A stretch of DNA of 64,000 nucleotides from Planctomycetota bacterium (GTDB lineage Bacteria; Planctomycetota; Phycisphaerae; Phycisphaerales; Zrk34), in the NCBI GenBank assembly GCA_016125255.1, contig WGMD01000006.1, positions 62,001 to 126,000 on the forward strand, in the 5' to 3' direction. The notes beneath the pieces were generated by a model, which saw nothing but the letters and a program-made list of their open reading frames with translations, was not told where the DNA came from and did no database searches. The position numbers and the translations under genes are program-made. Below are positions 15,867 through 23,945 of this stretch, one piece after another; the stretch's first letter is position 1, and every line of letters begins with the position of its first letter.

Positions 15867-16433
15867 TCAGTGCTCCGTACCGGGCGAACGCGTACGGTTC
15901 GCCTCCGGTGAGTAGATGAGATAGGTCAAGGTCAGTTCCGCTCCCCACTGATCGCCGCCGTCCTGCTCCGCCGGCGCGTCCAGCCGAAGCCGCGTCACCT
16001 GCGGCCCAGCGTCCTCCGCACCGATCTGCTCCAAGAACGCCACCAACTGCGGCAATTTCACATCGCGCAACACCACCTGCGTCGGCTTCCGCTCGTACGC
16101 CGTCTGCGTCACGCGCCGGGCCGGCTCGGGTGTGATACGGATCAGACTTTGTACCCCGATGCCCGCCGACTGCGCCGCCGCTTCGATGCGCTGCGTCAAT
16201 TCCTGATGCGCCAGCTCCTGCGACTTGGCTAGCGACGGGCGCTCGCGCAGCGAACGAATTTCGCTCGCCAGCTCTTCGCACGCCTTCGCATCGCTCATCG
16301 CTGTCACCGCCGCCGCCCGTGCCTCGGCCATGTGCCCATAAATCATCGCGCCAACACTGAGCAGCGCGGCGAAGAGCCCCGCCGCCATGACGGTGTGTCT
16401 GCGTTCAACGAGTTTTGAGCCGTTCGTCTTCAT
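15867..16433 (-). CDS. gspM: Type II secretion protein GspM-like
   Basis: A 188-residue protein with one N-terminal membrane helix (about 15-37), a helical linker with Glu/Arg-rich heptads (about 38-80), and a small ferredoxin-like C-terminal domain (about 85-180). This is the GspM/PilO layout. It lies between gspL and the TPR gene, the expected order for the inner-membrane platform. Sequence conservation in this family is low, so the call leans on topology and context. It starts 6 bp after the gspL stop. Confidence 0.72.
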   Translation of the reverse strand: MKTNGSKLVERRHTVMAAGLFAALLSVGAMIYGHMAEARAAAVTAMSDAKACEELASEIRSLRERPSLAKSQELAHQELTQRIEAAAQSAGIGVQSLIRITPEPARRVTQTAYERKPTQVVLRDVKLPQLVAFLEQIGAEDAGPQVTRLRLDAPAEQDGGDQWGAELTLTYLIYSPEANRTRSPGTEH

Positions 16434-16439
16434 GTGCGT

Positions 16440-17789
16440 TCACCTGGCCGCCTGCGCATCGGGGTCGTGAGCCGTCGCGCGGATCGTGAAGCCGACGCCG
16501 CCGTTGCTGAGCAGTTCCGTGCTCGGGGGCTGAACCTGCCATCCGGTTGCCTGCTTGAGCGCTGTGGCGATGGCGTCGGCGCTACTGTGGGCGTTGACAA
16601 GGCCGTCGATCGACAGATTCGTCTCGTCAAGCTGAATGTCCTGGATGGAGAAGCGGAGATTCGTCGGCATCGCGGCGAGCGTCTGATGCAGCGTCGGTAA
16701 AATGGAAGTCGGCGCCGGCGTGGCGTCCGCATCGCTCATGCGCATCCCCGCCATGCCCCGCCGTTCGCTTTCGAGCCGCGACCTGACATTGATCGGTACC
16801 GCGCGCTCGCCGAACAAATTCTTGTAGATCGTCACCTGCTGCGCTTCGCTCGTCGCCGCCAGCGCGTCATACTGACCCGCCCGCCACAACATCGCCCCTG
16901 CCGCCGAAAGCCACATCGCCAGCACCGCCGCGATCGCCCACCTGAGCGGTCGACGAAGCTGCCCCATCGGATTCGCCGCCGCCAGCTCATCCCGACAGAA
17001 ATTCACCCATGGCTCCATCCGCCCCGCCGTTATCGCCGACGCCGCAAGCGCCGCCGCGTGATCGATGTCCATCTCCGCCGCCGACACCACTTCGCCGCCG
17101 CACTTGTCGATGCGCCGCCGAAGCGTCTCGATGGCGTCCGCTCGCACGATCAACCTGAGCGGCTCCCCGCCCTGCAGCGCCATCATCTTCAGTTGCCGCT
17201 CCATGTCCGCCCCAACCGCCGCGCCGCTTCGCCAAAGCCGCGGCTTCCCGTCCTTCAATGCGATCAAATCGACCCGCCCCGCGCCCGCGAGAACCATCAC
17301 GTTCGCCCCGGCTGTCTCCTCCGCTGACAACACATGCTGCGTCGCAAGCAAGGCCATCGGGCTGATCATTTCAACCGCGATTTGAGCGGACTTCATCGCC
17401 GTGATGATGCGCTCCCACCGGGCCGTCTCGACGCAGACGCCCAGCGCCTGCGCATCCTCGCCGACGAAATCCGCCGTCACCTGCTCCGCCGTCATCGGCA
17501 GCTTTTCCTCAAGTCGATAGAGCATCGCCTGGCGCGCCCCGCGTCTCGGCTGATCCGATGCATCAATCGTCGTCGCCAGACAATCCTCCGACGACGCCGC
17601 GAGCACGAGGCCTGCTCCGTCCGCCGCATGCGTCCGCATCGCATCGCGCAGCTGCATCACCGCGCGCTCGATCGCATCGTCCGCTTCCGGATCCAGCGCA
17701 ATCCGCGCGATCGGCTCCGCCGCCTCGCCTGCGCGCCACAGCGCCCAGACCCCCGCTCGCATGGACAGCATCAAACCCTCGCGCGACAT
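16440..17789 (-). CDS. gspL: Type II secretion protein GspL-like
   Basis: A 449-residue protein. The cytosolic N-terminal part (about 1-255) has the actin/ASKHA-like fold pattern of GspL/PilM ('GANVMVLAGAGRVDLIALKDGKPRLWRSG'), followed by one transmembrane helix (about 285-308) and a periplasmic ferredoxin-like domain with 'LPTLHQTLAAMPTNLRFSI'. GspL connects the ATPase GspE to GspM and GspC. The ATG at this position overlaps the gspC stop as ATGA, which is preferred over a longer open frame that would run into gspC. Confidence 0.78.
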   Translation of the reverse strand: MSREGLMLSMRAGVWALWRAGEAAEPIARIALDPEADDAIERAVMQLRDAMRTHAADGAGLVLAASSEDCLATTIDASDQPRRGARQAMLYRLEEKLPMTAEQVTADFVGEDAQALGVCVETARWERIITAMKSAQIAVEMISPMALLATQHVLSAEETAGANVMVLAGAGRVDLIALKDGKPRLWRSGAAVGADMERQLKMMALQGGEPLRLIVRADAIETLRRRIDKCGGEVVSAAEMDIDHAAALAASAITAGRMEPWVNFCRDELAAANPMGQLRRPLRWAIAAVLAMWLSAAGAMLWRAGQYDALAATSEAQQVTIYKNLFGERAVPINVRSRLESERRGMAGMRMSDADATPAPTSILPTLHQTLAAMPTNLRFSIQDIQLDETNLSIDGLVNAHSSADAIATALKQATGWQVQPPSTELLSNGGVGFTIRATAHDPDAQAAR

Positions 17790-18268
17790 CAGATCCTCTC
17801 CTTCTTCGGGAGCGCCATCTCCACGCGCTGGCCGTTGCATTCGATCGTGACCCGGTCGGCCGTGATGCGAATCACCTTCGCGTTGTCCACCATCTCGCCT
17901 TCGGCCTTGAGCTGCGTCCGCCCATCGGGCGCGACAAACAGCGCCATCGAACGCCCCGGCTCGATCACCGTCCCCGCCAGCGCCGACGCGAACGGCACGG
18001 TGCTAGCCGCCGTCGGCGCCTCCGCCGCCGGTTCCTCCGTCAGCGATCGCCGCAGCGGCGTCATCCATATCGGATCCCCCGCCGATGGCAATGTCGCGAC
18101 GAGCGTGCGATGGTCCGATCCCGTCACCGCCGGCCGAATCGTGGTGCTCCGCGCCTCCGCCTCTGCATATGGAAGCCACAGCGCCATCGCCAACGCCCCC
18201 GCCGCGCCGAGCATGCACACGCCGGCGATCAACCAGAGACCGAGTTGCATCTGTCGCATCCGCATCAT
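17789..18268 (-). CDS. gspC: GspC-like type II secretion protein without PDZ domain
   Basis: A 159-residue protein with one N-terminal membrane helix (about 8-32) and a periplasmic homology-region-like domain near residues 90-155 ('LAGTVIEPGRSMALFV...IRITADRVTIECNGQRVEMAL'), which is the PilP/GspC HR signature. It lacks the C-terminal PDZ or coiled-coil domain of classical GspC, so it looks like the minimal HR form. It would connect the inner-membrane platform to the secretin GspD. TTG and two ATG codons in a row are possible starts; the first ATG is used. Confidence 0.7.
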   Translation of the reverse strand: MMRMRQMQLGLWLIAGVCMLGAAGALAMALWLPYAEAEARSTTIRPAVTGSDHRTLVATLPSAGDPIWMTPLRRSLTEEPAAEAPTAASTVPFASALAGTVIEPGRSMALFVAPDGRTQLKAEGEMVDNAKVIRITADRVTIECNGQRVEMALPKKERI

Positions 18269-18271
18269 CAA

Positions 18272-19207
18272 TTACCAGGTAAACACCTCGTGCACGATCC
18301 GGCTCATCGCCGGCCCGTCGACCTTGCCGTTCGCGTTCGCATCGGTCAGCTCCGTCTTCGTGACGGTCATGATTGCAAGCCGATAACGTTCACGCTGTCC
18401 GTCATCGACGCGCGTCCAGAGCGAGTACCATCGTGATTCGTCCGTGAGCCGACCTGCGAGCTTCGCCTGATCATTCTTTGAAAGCATCAGTCCGCTTGTC
18501 AACGTCGCCATCGTCGCCTTCGGATTCGCCTTTCGCATGGCGATGATCTGCGACACCTGTGCGTCATCGATCACGCCGTCGCCGATCGCCGCCAGCGCCG
18601 CCGGCGTCGCTCGCAAATAGTTCACCCGCCCCTCGCCCCAGCAAGTAAACAGCGTACTTGTCGCATTCGGCTTCGTCATCGAACCCAGATACGCGCTCGG
18701 CGTCATATTGAACACCTGCTCGTATCCCCCATAGCGCGGCATCGCCCGCTGCTGCGCCGCGTTACCGATCGATGCCTTGAGCGGTTCGAGCCGGACCGGC
18801 ACGGCGTCCCGCTGCACCCGGCGCACCATGTCCCGGATCGCCTTGCCCATACTCTTTTCACCGATGATCGCCTCAAGATGATTGACGTTGACCTTCGCGT
18901 CTTCGTCCTGCACCAACAGGTCGAATCGCACGCCGCCAAGCGTGACGGTCCCGGCTTGCTGCGTCACCGGCTCGCGCGTCTTTTCCTCGCGCTTGTTCAT
19001 CTGTTCGACCGCCAGCGTGACGAACGCCGCTTCGCAGCTCCGCTCGCCCCACCGCTTCTGCAAGTCCGTCGCGGCCGCATTCGCCGCGTTCGCCCGGCTC
19101 AGCGACCGCCGCGCGACGCCCGACAGCGCGACGCTGACCAACGCCACCAACAGCATCGCCATCAGCAATGCGAATCCGCTCGATCGGCTTGTGTCGCATC
19201 GCGTCAT
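18272..19207 (-). CDS. gspK: Type II secretion minor pseudopilin GspK
   Basis: A 311-residue protein with a prepilin-type N-terminus: cleavage after Gly in 'SSGFALLMAMLLVALVS', with no glutamate at +5, which is the hallmark of GspK. The long body contains the helix-hairpin-helix-like 'INAI'-type region ('YLRATPAALAAIGDGVI...AQVSQIIAMRKANPKATMATL'), as in GspK's alpha-domain. It caps the pseudopilus tip together with GspI and GspJ. Its ATG overlaps the gspJ stop (ATGA). Confidence 0.88.
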   Translation of the reverse strand: MTRCDTSRSSGFALLMAMLLVALVSVALSGVARRSLSRANAANAAATDLQKRWGERSCEAAFVTLAVEQMNKREEKTREPVTQQAGTVTLGGVRFDLLVQDEDAKVNVNHLEAIIGEKSMGKAIRDMVRRVQRDAVPVRLEPLKASIGNAAQQRAMPRYGGYEQVFNMTPSAYLGSMTKPNATSTLFTCWGEGRVNYLRATPAALAAIGDGVIDDAQVSQIIAMRKANPKATMATLTSGLMLSKNDQAKLAGRLTDESRWYSLWTRVDDGQRERYRLAIMTVTKTELTDANANGKVDGPAMSRIVHEVFTW

Positions 19208-19770
19208 CGCACATCCACCTTCACATCAAGGTTCACATCCCCTTCGACAATGACGCGCACCCGATCCGGCGTCGGCGTCGCGTCCGTCCCGATCATCGGA
19301 TCGTCCTGCCGCACGCCCGCCGGCACCACCCGCTCGATGCGAATCCCCGTCACACCCGCGCAGACCAGTTCCGACCAGCGATTGCGATTCGACCGCTCGT
19401 TGATCCGCGTCTGCCGCCGCACGAGCCAGCTTCGATCGTCCATCGACCGCACGAAGTATTCGATCTTCACTGGTTCGTGAGACACTCCGGCGGATTCGCG
19501 GGACGCGTCATCGGTATGGGCGGCGGGGATCGACGCGTAGCCGATCATCGTGATCGTGCCCTGCTGCTGTCCGAGCAGACGCGATTCGACGAGATCGTGT
19601 TGCATCAGGTCGATGATCGTGCGTTCGATCGTCGCCGTCGATGTCGCCGATGTGTCCGTCGTCGCATCGGCCTTCAGAGCGGCGAGCACCTTCATCGACC
19701 CGGCCATGAGCACAACCGCAAGTGCCGTCGCCAGCAAGAGCTCAATGATGGTGAATGCCCGCCGTGTCAT
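19204..19770 (-). CDS. gspJ: Type II secretion minor pseudopilin GspJ
   Basis: A 188-residue pseudopilin precursor. The N-terminus MTRRAFTIIELLLATALA has Ala instead of Gly at the -1 position of the cleavage site and Glu at +5. The body has the GspJ pattern of a single long helix followed by beta-strands ('VKIEYFVRSMDDRSWLVRRQ'). It forms part of the tip complex with GspI and GspK. ATGA overlaps link it to gspI in front and gspK behind. Confidence 0.85.
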   Translation of the reverse strand: MTRRAFTIIELLLATALAVVLMAGSMKVLAALKADATTDTSATSTATIERTIIDLMQHDLVESRLLGQQQGTITMIGYASIPAAHTDDASRESAGVSHEPVKIEYFVRSMDDRSWLVRRQTRINERSNRNRWSELVCAGVTGIRIERVVPAGVRQDDPMIGTDATPTPDRVRVIVEGDVNLDVKVDVR

Positions 19771-20186
19771 GATTTACCCTTCGTCTGCAATGCCGGCACA
19801 AGCAGTTCGACGGACAGAATCGCCTCATCCGGCCGTATCGCGCGCCCGTCGAACACCTCCAGCCGCGTGATCGCCAGCTTGAGTATGCGGTTTGATTCGT
19901 CGCGTTGCGTGTGTGTCCGCCAGGTCATGTCCGACTCGCCCGGCACATTACCGCTCGATTCGCGCGGCAGCGTCTTGTCGTCGGCGAACCAATATTCGAG
20001 CATCCGATCCGCCGCCGCCGCTGCCGCCAACCGTCGATCCGCCTGAGCCAGTTGCCGCGTGCAGCGCGCCTTGGCGATCATCGCCCCCGCCATCACCGTG
20101 CCGAGAATCGCCAAGCCGGCGAGCACTTCTATGAGCGTGAACCCCCAACGCCGGCGCGAATTATGAAGTGAGCGATGCAAGCACAT
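19767..20186 (-). CDS. gspI: Type II secretion minor pseudopilin GspI
   Basis: A 139-residue protein with the prepilin motif 'RRRWGFTLIEVLAGLAIL' (Gly/Phe cleavage, Glu at +5). Its length, its position between gspH and gspJ, and the conserved 'A..R..EYWF.D' helix end fit GspI, the initiating minor pseudopilin. Its start lies 26 bp inside the end of gspH, so the two genes overlap in different frames. Confidence 0.82.
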   Translation of the reverse strand: MCLHRSLHNSRRRWGFTLIEVLAGLAILGTVMAGAMIAKARCTRQLAQADRRLAAAAAADRMLEYWFADDKTLPRESSGNVPGESDMTWRTHTQRDESNRILKLAITRLEVFDGRAIRPDEAILSVELLVPALQTKGKS

Positions 20187-20655
20187 GCGTCACCTCCTGC
20201 TCATGCGCCATCCGCGTCACCTGCCCCGACAACCCCGCTATGAGCACCCACGTGGATATCCCATCGGACCCCGCAATCTCGATGGCGAAGCTGTCCGCAT
20301 CGCCGTCCGATGTGTATCGCACCGTCACTGCATTGTCCCCGTTGACGATGACCTTTCGCATGACGTATCCGTCGGGCAGCGCGACTCGATGCGACCCCGC
20401 GCTAATCGCGCCCTCGCCGATCTCCCGCCGCTCGATCGCGCCCTCGCGCAGGTCGAATGTCACTTCAAATGCCTTGCCCGATCGTCGGGCCGCCTGGCGC
20501 GTCATCTGATCCATGAACGTCACGCGGCCGATGGCATCATCGAGTTTCGCCGCCGTGAACCATCCCATGGGGCGCATCATCACCGCCGCCGCCGTGATCG
20601 CGATGATCACCAGCACGGTCATGACTTCGATGAGTGAGAACGCCCGTCGGTGCAT
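20161..20655 (-). CDS. gspH: Type II secretion minor pseudopilin GspH
   Basis: A 164-residue protein with the prepilin start 'MHRRAFSLIEVMTVLVIIAI' (Ala/Phe cleavage, Glu at +5) and a GspH-type globular domain with 'RVALPDGYVMRKVIVNGDNA' strands. It belongs to the pseudopilus. Its ATG uses the last base of the gspG stop codon (TGATG), and its own end overlaps gspI by 26 bp. Confidence 0.82.
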   Translation of the reverse strand: MHRRAFSLIEVMTVLVIIAITAAAVMMRPMGWFTAAKLDDAIGRVTFMDQMTRQAARRSGKAFEVTFDLREGAIERREIGEGAISAGSHRVALPDGYVMRKVIVNGDNAVTVRYTSDGDADSFAIEIAGSDGISTWVLIAGLSGQVTRMAHEQEVTHVLASLTS

Positions 20656-21068
20656 CAGTGCGATTTCTCCTGACTTTCGCTGCTAATGTCCGCATTGGCG
20701 CCCTCGCCCCCCTCGCGCCCGTCGGCACCGTAGCAGATCACCTCATACGGCTCGTCGCGTCCCGGCGTGTTGTACTGATAGTCCCGGCCCCACGGGTCCT
20801 TGAGATTCTTGAGCGGCAGCACGCCAAGTCCCTGATCATTCGACGGGTACGCGCCCTTGTCCGCGTAGTACGATTCGACCGCGTTGCAGATCGTGGCGAT
20901 GTCGGACTTGGCGCGGTTGAGTTTGGCCTTGTCGATGTAATCGCTGACCTTGATCGCCACCGCGCCGGCGAGCAGGCCGATGATCACGACGACGACCATG
21001 ACTTCGATGAAGGAGAATCCTGCTTGACGCGCCGAGTTGGCGGCGCGGACGGAACGGTTAGAGCACAT
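20655..21068 (-). CDS. gspG: Type II secretion major pseudopilin GspG
   Basis: A 137-residue major pseudopilin. The prepilin motif 'RQAGFSFIEVMVVVVIIG' gives cleavage after Gly17 and Glu at +5. The C-terminal part has the diagnostic GspG features 'AVESYYADKGAYPSNDQGL' and 'LKNLKDPWGRDYQYNTPGRD', including the calcium-loop region. It polymerises into the pseudopilus. The ATG at 21068 is chosen because it gives a leader of normal length; it overlaps the gspF end by 11 bp. Confidence 0.94.
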   Translation of the reverse strand: MCSNRSVRAANSARQAGFSFIEVMVVVVIIGLLAGAVAIKVSDYIDKAKLNRAKSDIATICNAVESYYADKGAYPSNDQGLGVLPLKNLKDPWGRDYQYNTPGRDEPYEVICYGADGREGGEGANADISSESQEKSH

Positions 21069-22260
21069 CGCCTGCCTCCAGGATGGGCATGAACGTCGCG
21101 AACGCAATGAAGCCCACCATCACGGCGAGCATTAGAATGAGCACCGGCTCCAGTACGAGCGTGAGCCGATTCGCCAGCGTGGCGACCTGCTGGTCGTAGT
21201 CCTCGGCCAGACGGTCGAGCATCTCCTCGAGCCGGCCCGACTGCTGACCGGCCGCGAATATCTGAATCACCATCGGCGGAAACACCCCCGTATCCTCCAG
21301 CGCTTCGGCGATGTCCCGGCCCGCATAGACCGCCTGTTCGCATGCATCGAGCGCCCGGCGCAGCACCAAATGACGCGTCGTGTTCTGCGCGATGCGGATC
21401 GCCTTCACGAACGGCACGCCGCTCTTCATCAGTGTCGACACCACCATCGCGATGCGTGAGATCGCCTGCCGACGCATCATCGATCCGAGGATCGGCACGC
21501 GCAGCGTCATGCAATCGATGAACCATCGTCCGCGCGGCGTGCGCCCGATCGCGCTCGCCCCCGCCGCAACAGCGACCACAGCCAGCGCGATGAGCCAACC
21601 CCAGTGAATCAACGCGTCGCTGATCGCCTTGACCACGCGCGTCGCCAGCGGCAGCTCGTGTCCCGCTTCCTGCAACGTCGCCAGGAGATTCGGCACGACG
21701 AACGTCATTAGAAACAGACTCACGCCTACACCCGCCGTCAGCACGATGCACGGATACACCAGCGCGGACCCGACGCGGTTCTTGAGTTTGGCGGAGCGCT
21801 CCTTGAACTGCGCGAGGCGCACCAACGCGGACTCGAGCGTGCCGGCGTTTTCACCGACTTCGACGATGTTGACGCACAGATCGTCGAACACCGCCGGGTG
21901 TTCGCGCATCGCCTCCGCCAGCCCAATGCCCGACGACACTCGGTCGCGGATCGTAAGCAGCATCGCATGGAACGGACCGTGGTGCTGTCGGGCGATGGTG
22001 TCGATCGCTTCGAGCATCGGAATGCCGACGGCCAGCAGCGTCGACAACTCGCGGACGAATGTGACGACTTCCGTGCTGAACCGGGGCCGGAAGGGCTTGA
22101 TCCAACTTTTGAGATTGAGCGAGGCGCGTTGCGCGCGGACATCCTGAATCGTCAGGCCGCGCGAGCGCAGAATGTCGCGCGCCTGCCGGGGAGTGTCGGC
22201 CGTGACGGTCCCGCTGATCGCGCCGCCGGACTGTGTCGCCTTGTATGCGAACACCGCCAT
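21058..22260 (-). CDS. gspF: Type II secretion inner-membrane protein GspF
   Basis: A 400-residue polytopic platform protein of standard length. It has two T2SSF domains (about 65-190 and 265-390) and three membrane helices near 165-195, 215-240 and 370-395. Family motifs include 'FVRELSTLLAVGIPMLEAI' and 'FPPMVIQIFAAGQQSGRLEEML'. It anchors the ATPase GspE and drives pseudopilus assembly. Only one base separates its ATG from the gspE stop. Confidence 0.94.
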   Translation of the reverse strand: MAVFAYKATQSGGAISGTVTADTPRQARDILRSRGLTIQDVRAQRASLNLKSWIKPFRPRFSTEVVTFVRELSTLLAVGIPMLEAIDTIARQHHGPFHAMLLTIRDRVSSGIGLAEAMREHPAVFDDLCVNIVEVGENAGTLESALVRLAQFKERSAKLKNRVGSALVYPCIVLTAGVGVSLFLMTFVVPNLLATLQEAGHELPLATRVVKAISDALIHWGWLIALAVVAVAAGASAIGRTPRGRWFIDCMTLRVPILGSMMRRQAISRIAMVVSTLMKSGVPFVKAIRIAQNTTRHLVLRRALDACEQAVYAGRDIAEALEDTGVFPPMVIQIFAAGQQSGRLEEMLDRLAEDYDQQVATLANRLTLVLEPVLILMLAVMVGFIAFATFMPILEAGDVL

Positions 22261-22261
22261 G

Positions 22262-23923
22262 TCAGCTCTCCGTCCTCATCATCACGCGCTGCACCTCCTC
22301 GACGGTCGTCTTGCCCGCCAGCAGCTTGTCGACGCCGTCGTCAGTGAGCGTCTTCATGCCCCCGCAGACCGCCGCCGCCTTGATCTGTGAAGCGGTGGCG
22401 CGGGCGTTGATCAGTTCGTGAATCGATTCGTCGACGCGAAGCAGTTCGAAGATGCCAACGCGCCGGCGATAGCCGGTCTGACGGCAGGCGGAACAACCGT
22501 GCCCGCGCCGCGGCGAACCCGATGACGCACGCGCCATTTCAACGCCGAGCGTCCGGCAATCGCCAGCCGACAATTCGAACGGTCGTCCGCACGCATCGCA
22601 TACCCGCCGCACCAGCCGCTGCGCCAGCACGCCCACGAGCGAACTGGCCACAAGGTACGGCTCGATGCCCAGGTCCAGCAGCCGCGTCACGGCGCTGGGC
22701 GCGTCATTGGTATGAATCGTCGACAGCACCAGGTGCCCCGTCAGCGCCGACTGGATCGCCATCACCGCCGTTTCATGATCGCGAATCTCGCCCACCATGA
22801 TGATGTCCGGGTCTTGTCGTAACACGCTGCGAAGCCCGCTGGCGAAGGTCATACCCTTCTTGTCGCTGACCTGCGTCTGGCTGATGCCCGGAAGCTGGTA
22901 CTCGATCGGGTCCTCGAGAGTCAGAATGTTGCGCTCCTTGGAATTGATCTGCTGGAGCGCCGCATAAAGCGTCGTCGACTTACCTGAGCCGGTCGGCCCG
23001 GTGACGAGGATCAGGCCATGCTCGACGGTGATCAGATCGAGGAAGCGTGTCAGCGTGGTCGGATTCATGCCGAGTTGGTCGAGCGTGTAGAGCTGAGCCG
23101 TCTTGTCGAGCAGTCGAATCACCACACGTTCACCGAGACTTGTCGGAATCGACGACACGCGCAGGTCGATCTGCCGGTCGCCGACCTGCACGGTCGCCCG
23201 GCCGTCCTGTGCGAGACGCTTTTCCGCGATGTTCATGTGCGAAAGCACCTTGATGCGGCTGACGATTTCATCTTGAAGATGCTTGGGCAGCGTGAAGATG
23301 TCCGTCAGCACGCCATCGATCCGCATGCGGACGGCAATGCGGTCTTCGTAGGGTTGAATGTGCACGTCGGAGCACATCGCCTTGACCGCCTCAAACAGCA
23401 CGAGGTTTACGAGCTTGATCACCGGCGCCCGTGTGCCCACGTCAAGCAGATCTTCGCGCGTGCCGAGCTGACCGACTTCGGCGAGCACGTCCTGCCGGTC
23501 GAGGCCATCGATGAACTGCTGGGCCTGACCTTGACGTTCCTGATACGCATGATTGATCGCGGCGGCGATCTGCTCGGCGGGAGCGAACACGGGCTCGACA
23601 TCCCGGCCCAGATAGCGCGACACCAGATCGAGCATTTCCCACGCCGCAGAATCACCGATCGCCACCGGTATCCGATCGCCTTGGTCCTCGAAACCGAGCA
23701 CGCCATGCTGACGCGCGAAGCTGATCGGAATCCGCTCGATGAACACGGCGCTGGCCTTGTGATCCTGAAGCGAATCGAGATACGTCACGCCCAACTGTCG
23801 CGCCAGCGTCGCCAGATCAGCCGCGCCATCGGTCTGACCGCACGCGCAGATCGCATCGTCCGACGGTGCATCACTGACCGGCGGATCGCTAAGCGTATTC
23901 TCCTGCACGTATCCTCGAATCAT
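22262..23923 (-). CDS. gspE: Type II secretion ATPase GspE
   Basis: A 553-residue hexameric assembly ATPase. The N-terminal T2SSE_N domain (about 35-145) is followed by the ATPase core with Walker A 'GPTGSGKST', Walker B 'PDIIMVGEIRD', the His box 'TGHLVLSTIHTNDA' and a tetracysteine zinc motif (CDAC ... CSAC). The second CxxC pair is separated from the first by a low-complexity loop slightly longer than usual. The ATG 22 bp after the gspD stop is chosen; the open frame upstream overlaps gspD and shows no family resemblance. Confidence 0.95.
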   Translation of the reverse strand: MIRGYVQENTLSDPPVSDAPSDDAICACGQTDGAADLATLARQLGVTYLDSLQDHKASAVFIERIPISFARQHGVLGFEDQGDRIPVAIGDSAAWEMLDLVSRYLGRDVEPVFAPAEQIAAAINHAYQERQGQAQQFIDGLDRQDVLAEVGQLGTREDLLDVGTRAPVIKLVNLVLFEAVKAMCSDVHIQPYEDRIAVRMRIDGVLTDIFTLPKHLQDEIVSRIKVLSHMNIAEKRLAQDGRATVQVGDRQIDLRVSSIPTSLGERVVIRLLDKTAQLYTLDQLGMNPTTLTRFLDLITVEHGLILVTGPTGSGKSTTLYAALQQINSKERNILTLEDPIEYQLPGISQTQVSDKKGMTFASGLRSVLRQDPDIIMVGEIRDHETAVMAIQSALTGHLVLSTIHTNDAPSAVTRLLDLGIEPYLVASSLVGVLAQRLVRRVCDACGRPFELSAGDCRTLGVEMARASSGSPRRGHGCSACRQTGYRRRVGIFELLRVDESIHELINARATASQIKAAAVCGGMKTLTDDGVDKLLAGKTTVEEVQRVMMRTES

Positions 23924-23945
23924 CGGGTCTGCGTCCTTGAGCGGC

